Below the pieces are notes generated by a model. It worked only from the letters and a program-made list of their open reading frames with translations. It was not told the origin of the DNA and searched no databases. The position numbers were made by a program, and so were the translations under genes. From Polaromonas sp. (GTDB lineage Bacteria > Pseudomonadota > Gammaproteobacteria > Burkholderiales > Burkholderiaceae_C), in NCBI RefSeq assembly GCF_012927455.1, contig NZ_JABBPE010000005.1:62001-126000 (forward strand): a DNA stretch of 64,000 nucleotides, given 5' to 3'. Below, piece after piece: positions 28,484 through 37,613 of this stretch. Positions within the stretch are counted from its first letter, which is position 1. Each line of letters starts with the position of its first letter.

Positions 28484-29155
28484 ATGAACTCTGCCTCCTC
28501 CCTTGTCGCCACTCTGCCGGCGGTCCCGGACATCACGACTTGCAGCCTTCGGGCCACCCGTCTGCTGATACTGGGCTCCACATCGCGTTATCGCCGCGAA
28601 TTGCTGCAGCGCCTGCACATCCCGTTTGAGGTGATGTCGCCCGGGGTCGAAGAAGCCCCGCTTTCGGGCGAGAGTCCGCGCGCACTCGCCGAGCGCCTGG
28701 CCTTGGTCAAGGCGCGTGCGGTGGCCACAGCGTTCCCCCATGCCGTCGTCATAGGCGCGGATCAGGTCGCCGACCTGAACGGCCTGCCCCTGGGAAAACC
28801 GGGCACCCATGAACGAGCGGTCGCGCAATTGCGCCTGATGCGAGGACAAACAGTCATTTTCCAGACAGCAGTCGCGGTGGTGTGCCTGGAAAGCGGTTTT
28901 GAGCAGAGCGAGGTGGCTGCGGTCGCTGTCCGTTTTCGCGACCTGAGCGACGATGAGATTGAGAACTACCTGCGCGCCGAGCAACCCTATGACTGCGCAG
29001 GCAGCGCCAAAAGCGAAGGCCTGGGTATTGCACTGCTGGAGTCTATAGACAGCGACGACCCCACCGCGCTGGTCGGGTTGCCGCTGATTCGCACCTGCAA
29101 AATGATCCGGGCCGCCGGCGTTGCCCTGCTGGCTGGCGGGCAGGTCGATCGATGA
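28484..29155 (+). CDS. maf: Maf-like nucleotide pyrophosphatase (YceF type)
   Basis: 223 residues. House-cleaning nucleoside triphosphate pyrophosphatase. Motifs: LGSTSRYRRELLQRL (phosphate-binding), SPGVEEAP, VIGADQVADL (catalytic Asp region) and DCAGSAKSEGLG. The latter patterns match the YceF (7-methyl-GTP) subgroup rather than the dTTP/UTP group. About 30 residues precede the core, so the true start may be downstream of the first ATG. Coupled to the next gene by a 4-bp overlap. Confidence 0.88.
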   Translation: MNSASSLVATLPAVPDITTCSLRATRLLILGSTSRYRRELLQRLHIPFEVMSPGVEEAPLSGESPRALAERLALVKARAVATAFPHAVVIGADQVADLNGLPLGKPGTHERAVAQLRLMRGQTVIFQTAVAVVCLESGFEQSEVAAVAVRFRDLSDDEIENYLRAEQPYDCAGSAKSEGLGIALLESIDSDDPTALVGLPLIRTCKMIRAAGVALLAGGQVDR

Positions 29156-29937
29156 CAGCCATGACAAGTACCGCCAAACCTGCGCGCGGGAAGCTCTACC
29201 TGGTGCCCGCGCCACTCGATTTCGGCTGCAACGAACAAGCGCCACTGCAAGACGTGATGCCTTGGGCCACGCTGCAGATCGCGGCCCGCCTGCCCTGCTG
29301 GATCTGCGAAAATGCCAAGAGCACACGCGCCTATCTGAAGCGCATCAGCGAGCTGGAGCCCCTGAGCCATGCCCTACAGGCGCTACAAATTCAGGAGCTG
29401 CCACGAGAGGTTCACAAGAAAGGCGACCACAGCGGCAACTTCGATGCGCGGCCCCTTCTGCTGGCCGCGCTGGATGGCCGCGACATGGGCCTGGTCAGCG
29501 AAGCCGGCATGCCCGCCATAGCAGACCCGGGCTCGTCGGTGGTGCGCGCAGCCCACGATCTCGGGCTGCAGGTGCTGCCGCTAACGGGGCCCATGTCGTT
29601 GATGCTGGCGTTGGCCGCAAGTGGCCTGAACGGCCAGAATTTCGCGTTTGTCGGCTACCTGCCTCAAGATCCTCCCGGCCGTGCCCAGCGCATTCGCGAG
29701 CTGGAATCGTTAGCGCTGAAAACCGGCCAGACCCAGCTCTTTATTGAAACGCCTTATCGCAACGCCGCGCTGCTGCAATCGCTGCTGCAATCGCTGCAGC
29801 ACAACACCCGGCTGGCTTTGAGCTGTGGCCTGACGATGTCCAGCGGCTGGTCGCACAGCGCGCAGGTCAGCAGCTGGAAGCGCGACAAGCAACACGCCCC
29901 GCTGGACTTGCCCACGGTGTTTTGCATAGGCCGCTAA
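29152..29937 (+). CDS. SAM-dependent methyltransferase, RsmI-like (tetrapyrrole methylase fold)
   Basis: 261 residues. Begins GKLYLVPAPLDFG, followed by ENAKSTRAYLKRIS, DMGLVSEAGMPAIADPGSSVV and VLPLTGPMSLMLALAASGLN, all typical of the RsmI-like tetrapyrrole methylase family. It differs from canonical RsmI (which starts with TPIGN) and belongs to the short paralogue group often beside maf in Burkholderiales. Substrate is unknown. Translationally coupled to maf; followed by a bidirectional terminator. Confidence 0.8.
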   Translation: MTAMTSTAKPARGKLYLVPAPLDFGCNEQAPLQDVMPWATLQIAARLPCWICENAKSTRAYLKRISELEPLSHALQALQIQELPREVHKKGDHSGNFDARPLLLAALDGRDMGLVSEAGMPAIADPGSSVVRAAHDLGLQVLPLTGPMSLMLALAASGLNGQNFAFVGYLPQDPPGRAQRIRELESLALKTGQTQLFIETPYRNAALLQSLLQSLQHNTRLALSCGLTMSSGWSHSAQVSSWKRDKQHAPLDLPTVFCIGR

Positions 29938-29945
29938 CAGGCATG

Positions 29946-29983
29946 AAAAAGCCCGCCAAATACCCGGTATTTGGCGGGCTTTT
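29946..29983. terminator. Bidirectional Rho-independent terminator
   Basis: Fifteen-base-pair stem (29950-29964 with 29966-29980; AGCCCGCCAAATACC) flanked by A-run on the left and T-run on the right, so it can end transcripts from both sides. It separates the convergent rsmI-like and sppA genes. Confidence 0.92.
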
Positions 29984-30026
29984 GCCAGCTGATTGACGCT
30001 GCCGGTGAGCCCATGCGGCCAGACAC

Positions 30027-31109
30027 TCAGCGAATCGAGGGGATCGCCTTGAACGCCTTCATGGCGCCTTCGCCCATGGACGCGCCAAACTTTTTGGCCA
30101 GACGCTCCGCCACGTTTTCGCGGCGTGTGTAATCGATGATTTCCTCGGCTTTGATCACTTCGCGCGCTACGTAATCCAGATTACCCAACTGGTCGGCCAG
30201 ACCCAGCTCAACGGCCTGCTGGCCGCTCCAGAACAGGCCGCTGAACATCTCGGGCGTCTCTTTCAGGCGCTTGCCGCGTCCGGCTTTCACCACGCCGATG
30301 AACTGCTGATGAATCTGGTCCAGCATCGACTGCGCGAACGCGCGCTGCTTGTCGCTTTGCGGGCTGAACGGATCCAGAAAGCCTTTATTTTCACCCGCTG
30401 TCATCAGCCGGCGCTCTACACCCAGCTTTTCCATCAGGCCGATAAAACCAAAGCCGTCCATCAGCACGCCGATGCTGCCGACCACGCTGGCCTTGTCGAC
30501 ATAGATTTTGTCGGCCGAGACGGCGATGTAATAAGCGGCCGAGGCGCAGGTTTCTTCCACCACGGCGTACACCGGTTTCTTGTGTTTGGCCTTCAGGCGC
30601 AGGATTTCATCATTCATCATGCCGGCCTGCACCGGGCTGCCACCCGGCGAGTTGATCAGTAGCACAACGGCCTTGGAGCCCTCGTCTTCAAACGCAGCGC
30701 GCAGCGCGGCATTGACAAACTCGGCGCTGGCATCAGCACCTGCAGCAATCTCACCCTTAATCTCCACCACTGCGGTGTGCGGCCCGGACGCCGCATTCAC
30801 CGGCGTGCCACGGTGCAATGCAAGCCACACCAGCGCGACGAAGAAAGCCAGCCAGGACAGGCGCACAAAGGTTCTCCAGCGGCGCGTGGCCTTCTGCTCA
30901 TTGAGCGAGGCAAATGCCAGCTTCTCCAGCGTCGCCCGCTCCCAGCCAGGAACGCTGACGGGATCTGTTTTTGCTGATTTTTTTGCTATCAATTCAGGAG
31001 CGCCTTGCGCCCCACTGGCAAGCGCTTCCGCCTGCTTTCCCTGAGGAAGCGGATCCGTGGACGGATCAAAAGTGGGATCGGTATTGCCGGGGCGGTTGGA
31101 GTCGTTCAT
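30027..31109 (-). CDS. sppA: Signal peptide peptidase SppA (S49 family, short form)
   Basis: 360 residues from the ATG at 31109 (a GTG lies two codons earlier). An N-terminal cytoplasmic Pro-rich tail is followed by one membrane segment (about 79-98) and a ClpP-like domain with LINSPGGSPVQAG, ETCASAAYYIAVSADKIYVD (nucleophile Ser region) and VVGSIGVLMDG. Degrades cleaved signal peptides in the inner membrane. Residues 31-42 (ASGAQGAPELIA) are encoded by a degenerate copy of the window's palindromic repeat, within the non-conserved tail. Confidence 0.92.
   Translation of the reverse strand: MNDSNRPGNTDPTFDPSTDPLPQGKQAEALASGAQGAPELIAKKSAKTDPVSVPGWERATLEKLAFASLNEQKATRRWRTFVRLSWLAFFVALVWLALHRGTPVNAASGPHTAVVEIKGEIAAGADASAEFVNAALRAAFEDEGSKAVVLLINSPGGSPVQAGMMNDEILRLKAKHKKPVYAVVEETCASAAYYIAVSADKIYVDKASVVGSIGVLMDGFGFIGLMEKLGVERRLMTAGENKGFLDPFSPQSDKQRAFAQSMLDQIHQQFIGVVKAGRGKRLKETPEMFSGLFWSGQQAVELGLADQLGNLDYVAREVIKAEEIIDYTRRENVAERLAKKFGASMGEGAMKAFKAIPSIR
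30984..31017 (-). repeat. Degenerate palindromic repeat copy inside sppA
   Basis: On the minus strand GGGGCGCAAGGCGCTCCT then GAATTGATAGCA. The GGCGCAAG and ATTGATAGCA blocks match the repeat; one half of the palindrome is GCTCCT instead of GCTATT. Read in sense, in the frame GCT CCT GAA TTG ATA GCA. Confidence 0.5.
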
Positions 31110-31130
31110 GGTCACTAGTTTAGAGAATAA

Positions 31131-31508
31131 TTAAAAGAGTACCGGCTTGAGGTTGTAGGCGCAATGCCAATAGATAACCCCGTCATTTTCCGACAAGGTG
31201 ATTTTCACCAATCCGCCCTGGCATGGCCCGCCCGCGCATTGACCGGTATCGGGCCGGTAAGCGGCGCCATGACTGGCGCACAGCAGCCACTCGCCGCTGT
31301 CGTCGAAAACCTGGTTGGGCTGCCAATCGAGCTCCATCGCCACATGGGTGCAGCGGTTCAGGTAGGCATGGGGCAGGCCCTGGTAACGGACGGCGAAGGC
31401 CCGGCAGGTTTGACCGGCGTAATTGATGTCAAACGGCACCGCCTGCCCGCCTTCCAGCAAATCGCGGCTGTTGCAAAGGGGCAGCAACGCGTTCACGACG
31501 GCGTGCAA
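31131..31508 (-). CDS. Rieske [2Fe-2S] protein
   Basis: 125 residues. Cluster ligands Cys53 and His55 (NRCTHVAMEL) and Cys77 and His80 (LLCASHGAAYRP) are in place. It is a small soluble Rieske ferredoxin-like protein. The start is probably TTG at 31508 or GTG at 31496. It sits between gph and sppA in the order usual for Burkholderiales; partner and function are not known. Confidence 0.85.
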   Translation of the reverse strand: MHAVVNALLPLCNSRDLLEGGQAVPFDINYAGQTCRAFAVRYQGLPHAYLNRCTHVAMELDWQPNQVFDDSGEWLLCASHGAAYRPDTGQCAGGPCQGGLVKITLSENDGVIYWHCAYNLKPVLF

Positions 31509-31526
31509 TGGTTGGGAAATTGCAGG

Positions 31527-32186
31527 CTAGCCATTGAGGAGGAACCAGTCGTGCAGCCCCTGCACCGAATGCGCTATGTGGCGCGGGCGCAGCGCTACGA
31601 ACGCCTCGGGCTCGTGCGCGCCGTAACTTACGCCCACGCTGGGGCAAGCGGCATTGAGCGCCATCTGCAGGTCGTGCGTGGTGTCGCCCACCATCAATAC
31701 CCGTTCAGCCGGGATGGCGAACTGCGCCATCAACTCGTGCAGCATGCGCGGATCAGGCTTTCCGGCCGTCTCATCGGCGGTGCGGGAGCTGTCAAAAACG
31801 TCCTTGAGTTCCACGCTCTGCAGCGCCTCGTCCAGCCCCAGTCGGGATTTACCGGTCGCCACCGCCAGCAGATGGCCGCGCGCCTTCAGCCCGGCGAGCA
31901 GGGGCAACACGCCTTTAAAAAGGCTTAGGTCGTTGGCGTGGGTGGCGTAATGGTGGCGGTAACGCGCGTTCAGTGCTGGGTATTTTTCGGGCGGCACATC
32001 GGGCGCTGCGTGGGCCAAGGCCTGCATCAGACCGAGCCCGATCACGTAGCCCGCCGCCGCATCGGTGGGCGCCGTACCACCCACGTCGCGCACCGCCGCT
32101 TGAATGCAGCGCACGATGATTTGGGTAGAGTCAAACAAGGTGCCGTCCCAGTCGAAGGCAATCAGGTCAAAGTTTCGAATATACAT
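31527..32186 (-). CDS. gph: HAD-superfamily hydrolase, phosphoglycolate phosphatase-like
   Basis: 219 residues from the ATG at 32186. Nucleophile Asp12 in FDWDGTLFDS, motif II LLAVATGKSR, motif III with KPDPRMLHEL, and motif IV MVGDTTHDLQMALNA. The family hydrolyses small phosphate esters; Gph of this gene neighbourhood is usually annotated as phosphoglycolate phosphatase, but substrate is not shown by sequence. Follows rluC. Confidence 0.85.
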   Translation of the reverse strand: MYIRNFDLIAFDWDGTLFDSTQIIVRCIQAAVRDVGGTAPTDAAAGYVIGLGLMQALAHAAPDVPPEKYPALNARYRHHYATHANDLSLFKGVLPLLAGLKARGHLLAVATGKSRLGLDEALQSVELKDVFDSSRTADETAGKPDPRMLHELMAQFAIPAERVLMVGDTTHDLQMALNAACPSVGVSYGAHEPEAFVALRPRHIAHSVQGLHDWFLLNG

Positions 32187-32240
32187 GACTCGATTGTCGC
32201 TGGCCGCCAAGCGCAATGCCCGGCCGATCAACGCAAACCA

Positions 32241-33443
32241 TCAGGAATTGTCGGGCTCTGTGGCGGGCGCGCGGGACGGCTCGGGAGGTCGGGCGGGCAG
32301 AAACTGCTGCAGTTCATCGGGCAAGCCGGCTTGCAGATGAATCGCTTTTCTAGTTTTGGGATGATTGAACTTCAGGCTCCAGGCATGCAAAAACATGCGT
32401 TTGAGCGATGCTGCGCCCGCACTGGATCGTTGCAGCGCCTTGTTCAGCTCAAAATCGCCATATTTGTCGTCTCCAGCAATCGGATGCCCTTCGCCCGCCA
32501 GGTGCACCCGAATCTGATGGGTGCGCCCGGTCTTGATGGTGACTTCGAGCAGGGTGAACGGCGTGGCTGGCGCTGCGGAATTGGCGGCAATGACAGACTT
32601 GACCTTGAGCAGCGTGACCGAGCGCATGCCGTCGGGATGCTCATTGGCCACCACCTTGACGCGCCGCTCGCCGTCGGGCTGCAGGTATTTGTGCAGCGCC
32701 TTGTCGATCACGCGCAGATTGGCGGGCCAGATGCCGCTGACCAGCGCCAGATAAATCTTGTCGGTTTCGCGTTCTCGGAATTGCTCCTGCAGCACTTTGA
32801 GGGCCATGCGCCGCTTGGCAATCAGCAAAATGCCACTGGTTTCGCGGTCTAGCCGGTGCACCAGTTCCAGAAACTCCGCGCCGGGGCGCGCCATGCGCAG
32901 TTGCTCGATGACGCCAAAGCTCACGCCGCTGCCACCGTGCACAGCCACGCCGGCCGGTTTGTCGATGGCCAGCAGGAAATCATCTTCAAAAAGAATCGGA
33001 AACTCACGCGAAGGCGCATAACCGCCCAGGGTGGAACTGGCGCCGTGGCGTGCCACCTCTTCGGCCATAGCTTGGGCCTTTTGATCGGCCCGCTCCGAGG
33101 TGCGAACCGGCGGCAGGCGCACGATGTCACCGGCTTCAACCCGGGTGTCGGCATGCGCCCTGCCCTTGTTGATGCGCACCTCGCCGCTGCGAATGATGCG
33201 GTACACATGGGTTTTGGGCACGCCCTTGAGCTGGCGAATCAGAAAATTGTCAAGCCGCTGGCCTGCGTAGTCCTCATCCACAGTGACCAAGGTTGCCTGC
33301 GGCGGCGCTTTGCCCGGCTCCTCGCGGATGTCCGGGCGCTCTGGGACGGGGGGACGGGGCGGGACGGCAGGCGTCGCGGTGCGGACAGGCGGCTTGAGTG
33401 CCTGCCGCGTTTTGCCTGAAGCTGCCCCTATAATGTGTTTCAC
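32241..33443 (-). CDS. rluC: 23S rRNA pseudouridine synthase RluC
   Basis: Up to 400 residues. An S4 domain (LDNFLIRQLKGVPKTHVYRIIRSGEVRINKGR, about 64-95) and a RluA-type catalytic domain with VHRLDRETSGILL (catalytic Asp) and RTHQIRVHLAGEGHPI. The first 50 residues are Pro/Arg-rich and low in complexity. The start is uncertain: the GTG at 33443 overlaps a plausible rne promoter box, and a later GTG may be used. Ends with a Pro-rich tail. Confidence 0.92.
   Translation of the reverse strand: MKHIIGAASGKTRQALKPPVRTATPAVPPRPPVPERPDIREEPGKAPPQATLVTVDEDYAGQRLDNFLIRQLKGVPKTHVYRIIRSGEVRINKGRAHADTRVEAGDIVRLPPVRTSERADQKAQAMAEEVARHGASSTLGGYAPSREFPILFEDDFLLAIDKPAGVAVHGGSGVSFGVIEQLRMARPGAEFLELVHRLDRETSGILLIAKRRMALKVLQEQFRERETDKIYLALVSGIWPANLRVIDKALHKYLQPDGERRVKVVANEHPDGMRSVTLLKVKSVIAANSAAPATPFTLLEVTIKTGRTHQIRVHLAGEGHPIAGDDKYGDFELNKALQRSSAGAASLKRMFLHAWSLKFNHPKTRKAIHLQAGLPDELQQFLPARPPEPSRAPATEPDNS
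33429..33434 (+). promoter_or_regulatory. Candidate -10 box of rne
   Basis: A perfect TATAAT on the plus strand, 636 bp upstream of the rne ATG; a weak -35 lies near 33406-33411. If used, it would give a very long rne leader, as in E. coli. Confidence 0.4.
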
Positions 33444-34070
33444 TAGCGATATGCTGTAAGTTGTTGATTCGTCTGGAGTTTAGTCCACGCGAGTCGCAAG
33501 CCCCTGAAAAGGCCAACCTGCAGCGTCGCTGGAAGGTCGATGCCAAGCCGGCAATTGCCCGCAAGCGACGAGTGCCAGTCACCCCGCGGCGAGCGTATTA
33601 AGCGGCAAGCGAGTCGACGTTTTGCGAATACAACTACGGAATACCATGCGTGCAGCCCGAGTCACGAACAAATGGCTGCATGCGGATCCAGCTGAGACAA
33701 AAGTCCTTCACAGGTCGCCCTCCGATGACAACACCGGTCAGTCTGATTTATCTATGCCAGCGGCGCCTCTTGGCCCTGCTTTATGGCATAAATCAGCCTG
33801 TAGCCCATGTACAGCGGGCGCAAGCAGCTATTATTTTGATAGCAAACACCGGTCGGACCTTCGCTCACTCCATCCACGCGCCTACGCCCAGACCCGGTTA
33901 GCCGACTGTTTTTTCAGTCAGGCATTTCGCGGTCAAAAGCTCTCCGGCAATTCCCCACGTTCGCGCAGCGTCCCTCCTGGCATCGTTAGCCCATTTTGGG
34001 CATGAGATGAGCTTGACATCGATGAGATGTTTTGCGACATCGGAAACGAAGAACGACAAAGGACTACCCG
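33435..34070 (+). other. Probable long 5' leader of rne
   Basis: No ORF is supported in this divergent region. It holds one copy of the palindromic repeat (33790-33844) and several GC-rich potential stems. A good AAAGGA ribosome-binding site at 34058-34063 precedes the rne start. Long structured rne leaders are known to mediate feedback by RNase E in enterobacteria; here that is inference. Confidence 0.4.
33790..33844 (+). repeat. Palindromic repeat copy in the rne leader
   Basis: AATCAGCCTGTAGCCCATG, then CGGGCGCAAGCAGCTATT, then ATTTTGATAGCA. One of the best-preserved copies, with the full left arm AATCAGCCT seen also in the rne coding copy. Confidence 0.85.
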
Positions 34071-37000
34071 ATGAAACGAATGCTGGTAAATGCCACCCAG
34101 GCAGAAGAACGCCGTCTGGCGATTGTTGACGGACAAAAACTCCTCGACTACGAAATTGAAATTGAAGGGCGGGAACAGCGCAAGGGCAACATCTACAAGG
34201 CCGTCGTCACCCGCGTCGAGCCCTCGCTGGAAGCCTGTTTTGTTGACTACGGCGAAGACCGCCACGGTTTTCTGCCTTTCAAGGAAATCTCCAAGCAGTA
34301 CTTTACGCAAGGCGTGCCGGTCAACCAGGCGCGCATCAGCGATGTGATCCGGGAAGGCCAGGAACTGCTGGTTCAGGTTGAAAAAGAAGAACGTGGCAAC
34401 AAGGGCGCTGCGCTCACCACCTTTGTATCGCTGGCCGGGCGCTACGTGGTCTTGATGCCCAACAACCCGCGCGGCGGCGGCGTGAGCCGCCGTATCGAGG
34501 GCGAAGACCGGGCCGACCTCAAGGAAGCGATGGACCAGCTGGAATACCCGGCGGGCGCCAGCATCATCGCGCGCACCGCCGGAATCGGCCGCAGCGCCCC
34601 TGAACTTCAGTGGGACCTGAACTACCTGCTCAAACTTTGGACCGCGATTGACGGCGCCGGCAAGGGCGGCAAGGGTGCTTTCCTGATTTATCAGGAATCG
34701 AGCCTGGTGATTCGCGCCATCCGCGACTACTTCAACAGCGACATCGGCGACATCCTGTTCGACACCGACGACGTGTACGAGCAAGCGCGCCAGTTCATGG
34801 CCCACGTGATGCCCGAGCATGAGCACCGCGTCAAGCGCTACCGCGACGACGCGCCGCTGTTCAGCCGCTTTCAGATCGAGCACCAGATCGAGTCGGCCTA
34901 CGCCCGCACTGTGCAGCTGCCATCCGGCGGCGCCATCGTCATCGACCATACCGAAGCGCTGGTGTCGGTCGACGTCAACTCGGCGCGCGCCATCAAGGGC
35001 GGCGACATCGAGGAAACCGCCACCCGCACGAATCTGGAAGCCGCCGACGAAGTGGCGCGCCAGATGCGTTTGCGCGACCTGGGCGGCCTGATCGTCATCG
35101 ACTTTATCGACATGGAAGAATCTCGCAACCGCCGCGACGTGGAAAACCGCTTGCGCGATGCGCTGCGGCAAGACCGCGCACGCGTGCAGTTCGGCACTAT
35201 CAGCAAGTTCGGCCTGATGGAAATGAGCCGCCAGCGTCTGCGCCCGGCGCTCAACGAAGGCGCATCGATTCCCTGCCCGCGTTGCGGTGGTTCCGGCCAT
35301 ATCCGGGACACCGAAAGCTCGGCGCTGCAGATTTTGCGCATCATTCAGGAAGAGTCGCTGAAAGACAGCACGGCCTCGGTGCTGTGCCAGGTGCCGGTCG
35401 ATGTGGCGTCTTTCCTGCTCAACGAGAAACGCTCCGAGATCGCCAAGATCGAGATGAAGCAGCGCATCAATGTGCTGCTGGTGCCCAACAAGACGCTGGA
35501 AACGCCCAACTACCGACTCGAGCGCCTGAAGCACGACGATCCGCGTCTGGACAACATCGAAGCCAGCTACAAGATGGCCGAGGAAATCGAAGACCCGACG
35601 CTGGTCACGCGTCGCAACCAGGAAAAGCACAACAAGCAGGAGCCCATCATCAAGGGCGTTTTGCCCGATGCGCCCGCTCCGGTGGCGCAGCCCCGGCCGG
35701 CAGCACCTGTCCATGCGGCACCCAAACCGGCAGCGCGTCTGGCGCCGGTCGCGCCTCCGGTACCAGCACCCGCGGAAAACGGTTTCTTTGGCTGGGTCAA
35801 AAACTTGTTTGGCGGCGCGGAAATACCAGCTGCAGCGCCTGCCCAGGAAGTCAAGAAAGACGAACGCGCCGCCGACACGCGCCCCGACATTCGCCCTGAT
35901 GGACGCGGCGAGCGTTCGGACCGTGGCGAGCGCGGTGGCCGAGATGGCCGCCGTGGTGGCCGTGGTCGCAGTGAGGGACGTGGCGAGGCCCGAGGTGAAG
36001 GCCGTGGTGAGGGCCGCGCGGACGGTCGCACCGAAGGTCGCCCTGAAGGTCGCAGCGAAAATCGCAACGAGGGCCGGGGTGGCGAGCGCCGCGAACGCAA
36101 CCCGGAGGGTCGTGCTGAAGGCGGTCGCCAGGAACGCCCTGCCGCTGAACCACGTACCGACAGCCGCGGCGAAGGCCGCACCGACACCCGCAATGAAGAA
36201 CAGCCGCGCAGCGACAGCCGCGAAGGCCGGGGTGAGCGCGGCGAACGCAGCCCAAGAGGCGAGCGCGGTGGCCGTGGCGAGCGCGCTGAGCGCATCCCGC
36301 GCGATGCCGTGGAGCAGGACCTGGCGCTGGCCAATCAGGCGGCCATGGCCGCAGCCATGGGCGGCGAAGCGGCCCAACGCCAGGATCGGCCAGCCCAAGA
36401 TGCGCCGCAAGACGCAGGCCGTGAGGGCGAACGCCAGCCCGGTGGACGTGAAGGTCGTGGCGAAGGCCGCCGTGAACGCAGTGGCGAGCGTATTGGTGAA
36501 CGCGGTGCTGAGCGCGGTGGCCGCCGCAACGACAGGCGTGGCGAGCGTCCAGAGGGCAGCGACAACCAGAGCGCAGCGCTGGATGCCCCCGCCAACCTGG
36601 ACGCCGAAGCCACGCCGCTGCACGCAGCAGCGCTGGACGAGGCCGGCAACGCCTTGGCACCGGCCCAGAATGATCAAGCCGACGAGCAGCGCCAGCCGCG
36701 TCGCGGCCGCGATCGCTATGGCCGCGAACGCCGTGAACGCAGCGACCGCAACGAGCAACCTGCCGATGGCAGCAGCGCCCCGGCAGCGCCGGCGTTTTCC
36801 GGGTTTTCAGAGCCTAATCAGCCTCTATCCCAGCAAGCACGGGTGCCACTAGCTACTGAATTTGTAGCACCCGTAGCACCACCGGCAGCTGCACCCGCAG
36901 TTGTTTACACGGCGCCAGTTGTGGTTGTCGCGCCGCCCCGGGCCCCTGTAGCTGCACCTGTACCAGTACCCGTCGTAGCCGCGGCGCCCGCCGCCGCTAC

Positions 37001-37265
37001 GACAGCTCTACCCAAGGTCCAGTCCTACGATCTGCCGATGCAGGACCTGGCCCAAGTGGCTCAGGGTTCAGGTTTGCAATGGGTCAATTCCGATGCGACC
37101 AAGATAGCCGAGGCGCAAGCCGCCATAGCCGCTGCGGTCAAGCCGGTGCATGTGCCGCGCGAGCGTTCCGCACCGGCGGTGTCGGAAGAAGGTCCGCTGG
37201 TGCTGGTCGAGACCAAACGCGATTTGGCCGCCATGACGCTGCCGTTTGAGAAGTCAGCGGATTAA
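34071..37265 (+). CDS. rne: Ribonuclease E
   Basis: 1064 residues. Essential endonuclease of RNA decay and rRNA processing. [21 protein letters not shown] start, S1 domain (about 37-120), DNase I-like catalytic part with [14 protein letters not shown] and [12 protein letters not shown], and the zinc-link CPRCGGSGH. The C-terminal half is a long low-complexity scaffold: residues about 600-830 are Arg/Gly/Glu-rich (EGR, GER, GRG words), then Ala/Pro/Val-rich. Residues 915-933 are encoded by a palindromic repeat copy. ATG with AAAGGA ribosome-binding site; a strong terminator follows. Confidence 0.96.
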   Translation: MKRMLVNATQAEERRLAIVDGQKLLDYEIEIEGREQRKGNIYKAVVTRVEPSLEACFVDYGEDRHGFLPFKEISKQYFTQGVPVNQARISDVIREGQELLVQVEKEERGNKGAALTTFVSLAGRYVVLMPNNPRGGGVSRRIEGEDRADLKEAMDQLEYPAGASIIARTAGIGRSAPELQWDLNYLLKLWTAIDGAGKGGKGAFLIYQESSLVIRAIRDYFNSDIGDILFDTDDVYEQARQFMAHVMPEHEHRVKRYRDDAPLFSRFQIEHQIESAYARTVQLPSGGAIVIDHTEALVSVDVNSARAIKGGDIEETATRTNLEAADEVARQMRLRDLGGLIVIDFIDMEESRNRRDVENRLRDALRQDRARVQFGTISKFGLMEMSRQRLRPALNEGASIPCPRCGGSGHIRDTESSALQILRIIQEESLKDSTASVLCQVPVDVASFLLNEKRSEIAKIEMKQRINVLLVPNKTLETPNYRLERLKHDDPRLDNIEASYKMAEEIEDPTLVTRRNQEKHNKQEPIIKGVLPDAPAPVAQPRPAAPVHAAPKPAARLAPVAPPVPAPAENGFFGWVKNLFGGAEIPAAAPAQEVKKDERAADTRPDIRPDGRGERSDRGERGGRDGRRGGRGRSEGRGEARGEGRGEGRADGRTEGRPEGRSENRNEGRGGERRERNPEGRAEGGRQERPAAEPRTDSRGEGRTDTRNEEQPRSDSREGRGERGERSPRGERGGRGERAERIPRDAVEQDLALANQAAMAAAMGGEAAQRQDRPAQDAPQDAGREGERQPGGREGRGEGRRERSGERIGERGAERGGRRNDRRGERPEGSDNQSAALDAPANLDAEATPLHAAALDEAGNALAPAQNDQADEQRQPRRGRDRYGRERRERSDRNEQPADGSSAPAAPAFSGFSEPNQPLSQQARVPLATEFVAPVAPPAAAPAVVYTAPVVVVAPPRAPVAAPVPVPVVAAAPAAATTALPKVQSYDLPMQDLAQVAQGSGLQWVNSDATKIAEAQAAIAAAVKPVHVPRERSAPAVSEEGPLVLVETKRDLAAMTLPFEKSAD
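36815..36869 (+). repeat. Palindromic repeat copy inside the rne coding region
   Basis: TAATCAGCCTCTATCCCAG, then CACGGGTGCCACTAGCTACT, then GAATTTGTAGCA. Same block order as the intergenic copy at 33790-33844, with substitutions. Read in sense as [18 protein letters not shown] in the disordered tail of RNase E. Confidence 0.75.
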
Positions 37266-37306
37266 ACGGCGGACAAAGCGACGCCCTATGCTCATTTGAG
37301 CGATTG

Positions 37307-37336
37307 AAAAAGGCCCGCATCGCGGGCCTTTTTTTT
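37307..37336 (+). terminator. Rho-independent terminator of rne
   Basis: Nine-base-pair stem (37310-37318 with 37322-37330, AAGGCCCGC), three-base loop and T-run to 37336, about 45 bp after the rne stop. Confidence 0.92.
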
Positions 37337-37613
37337 AATCTGCACTCAAAGACCAGGGGGAGCAGCGCGGCAGCGCCCCATACCACCAGGGGGCGTCGGC
37401 CAGCCAGGCGAAGGCGATGTCATCTCGGCCAGCCAGTTGTCAGCGCCTGCGGGCACATCGGGAAAATGGGATGAAGCAAAATCGCTCGTCTGCGGTGCCT
37501 AGCAGCGCTGCGCCTGGCGTTCGGGCTGCTACGTGAAAGTCGATGCGAAAGCCGCGGCAAACGCCATACCGGTACAGAGCGCAAGAAGAAGCTTGAGCGG
37601 TATCGAAATACGG
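37337..37613. other. Spacer between convergent rne and hemY
   Basis: GC-rich, no ORF with coding character. I see no hairpin here that would clearly end the hem operon from the other side. Confidence 0.4.

Noticed and set aside
35880..36560. Tandem-repeat array in rne as a CRISPR-like or satellite locus
   Set aside because: The periodicity comes from EGR/GER codons of an Arg/Gly-rich protein tail; units vary in length and there are no spacers.
33933..36758. A 941-codon open frame on the minus strand opposite rne
   Set aside because: It is the shadow of the Arg/Gly-rich and GC-biased rne frame; it has no ribosome-binding site, its protein is low in complexity (Ala/Thr/Phe repeats), and rne on the other strand is certain.
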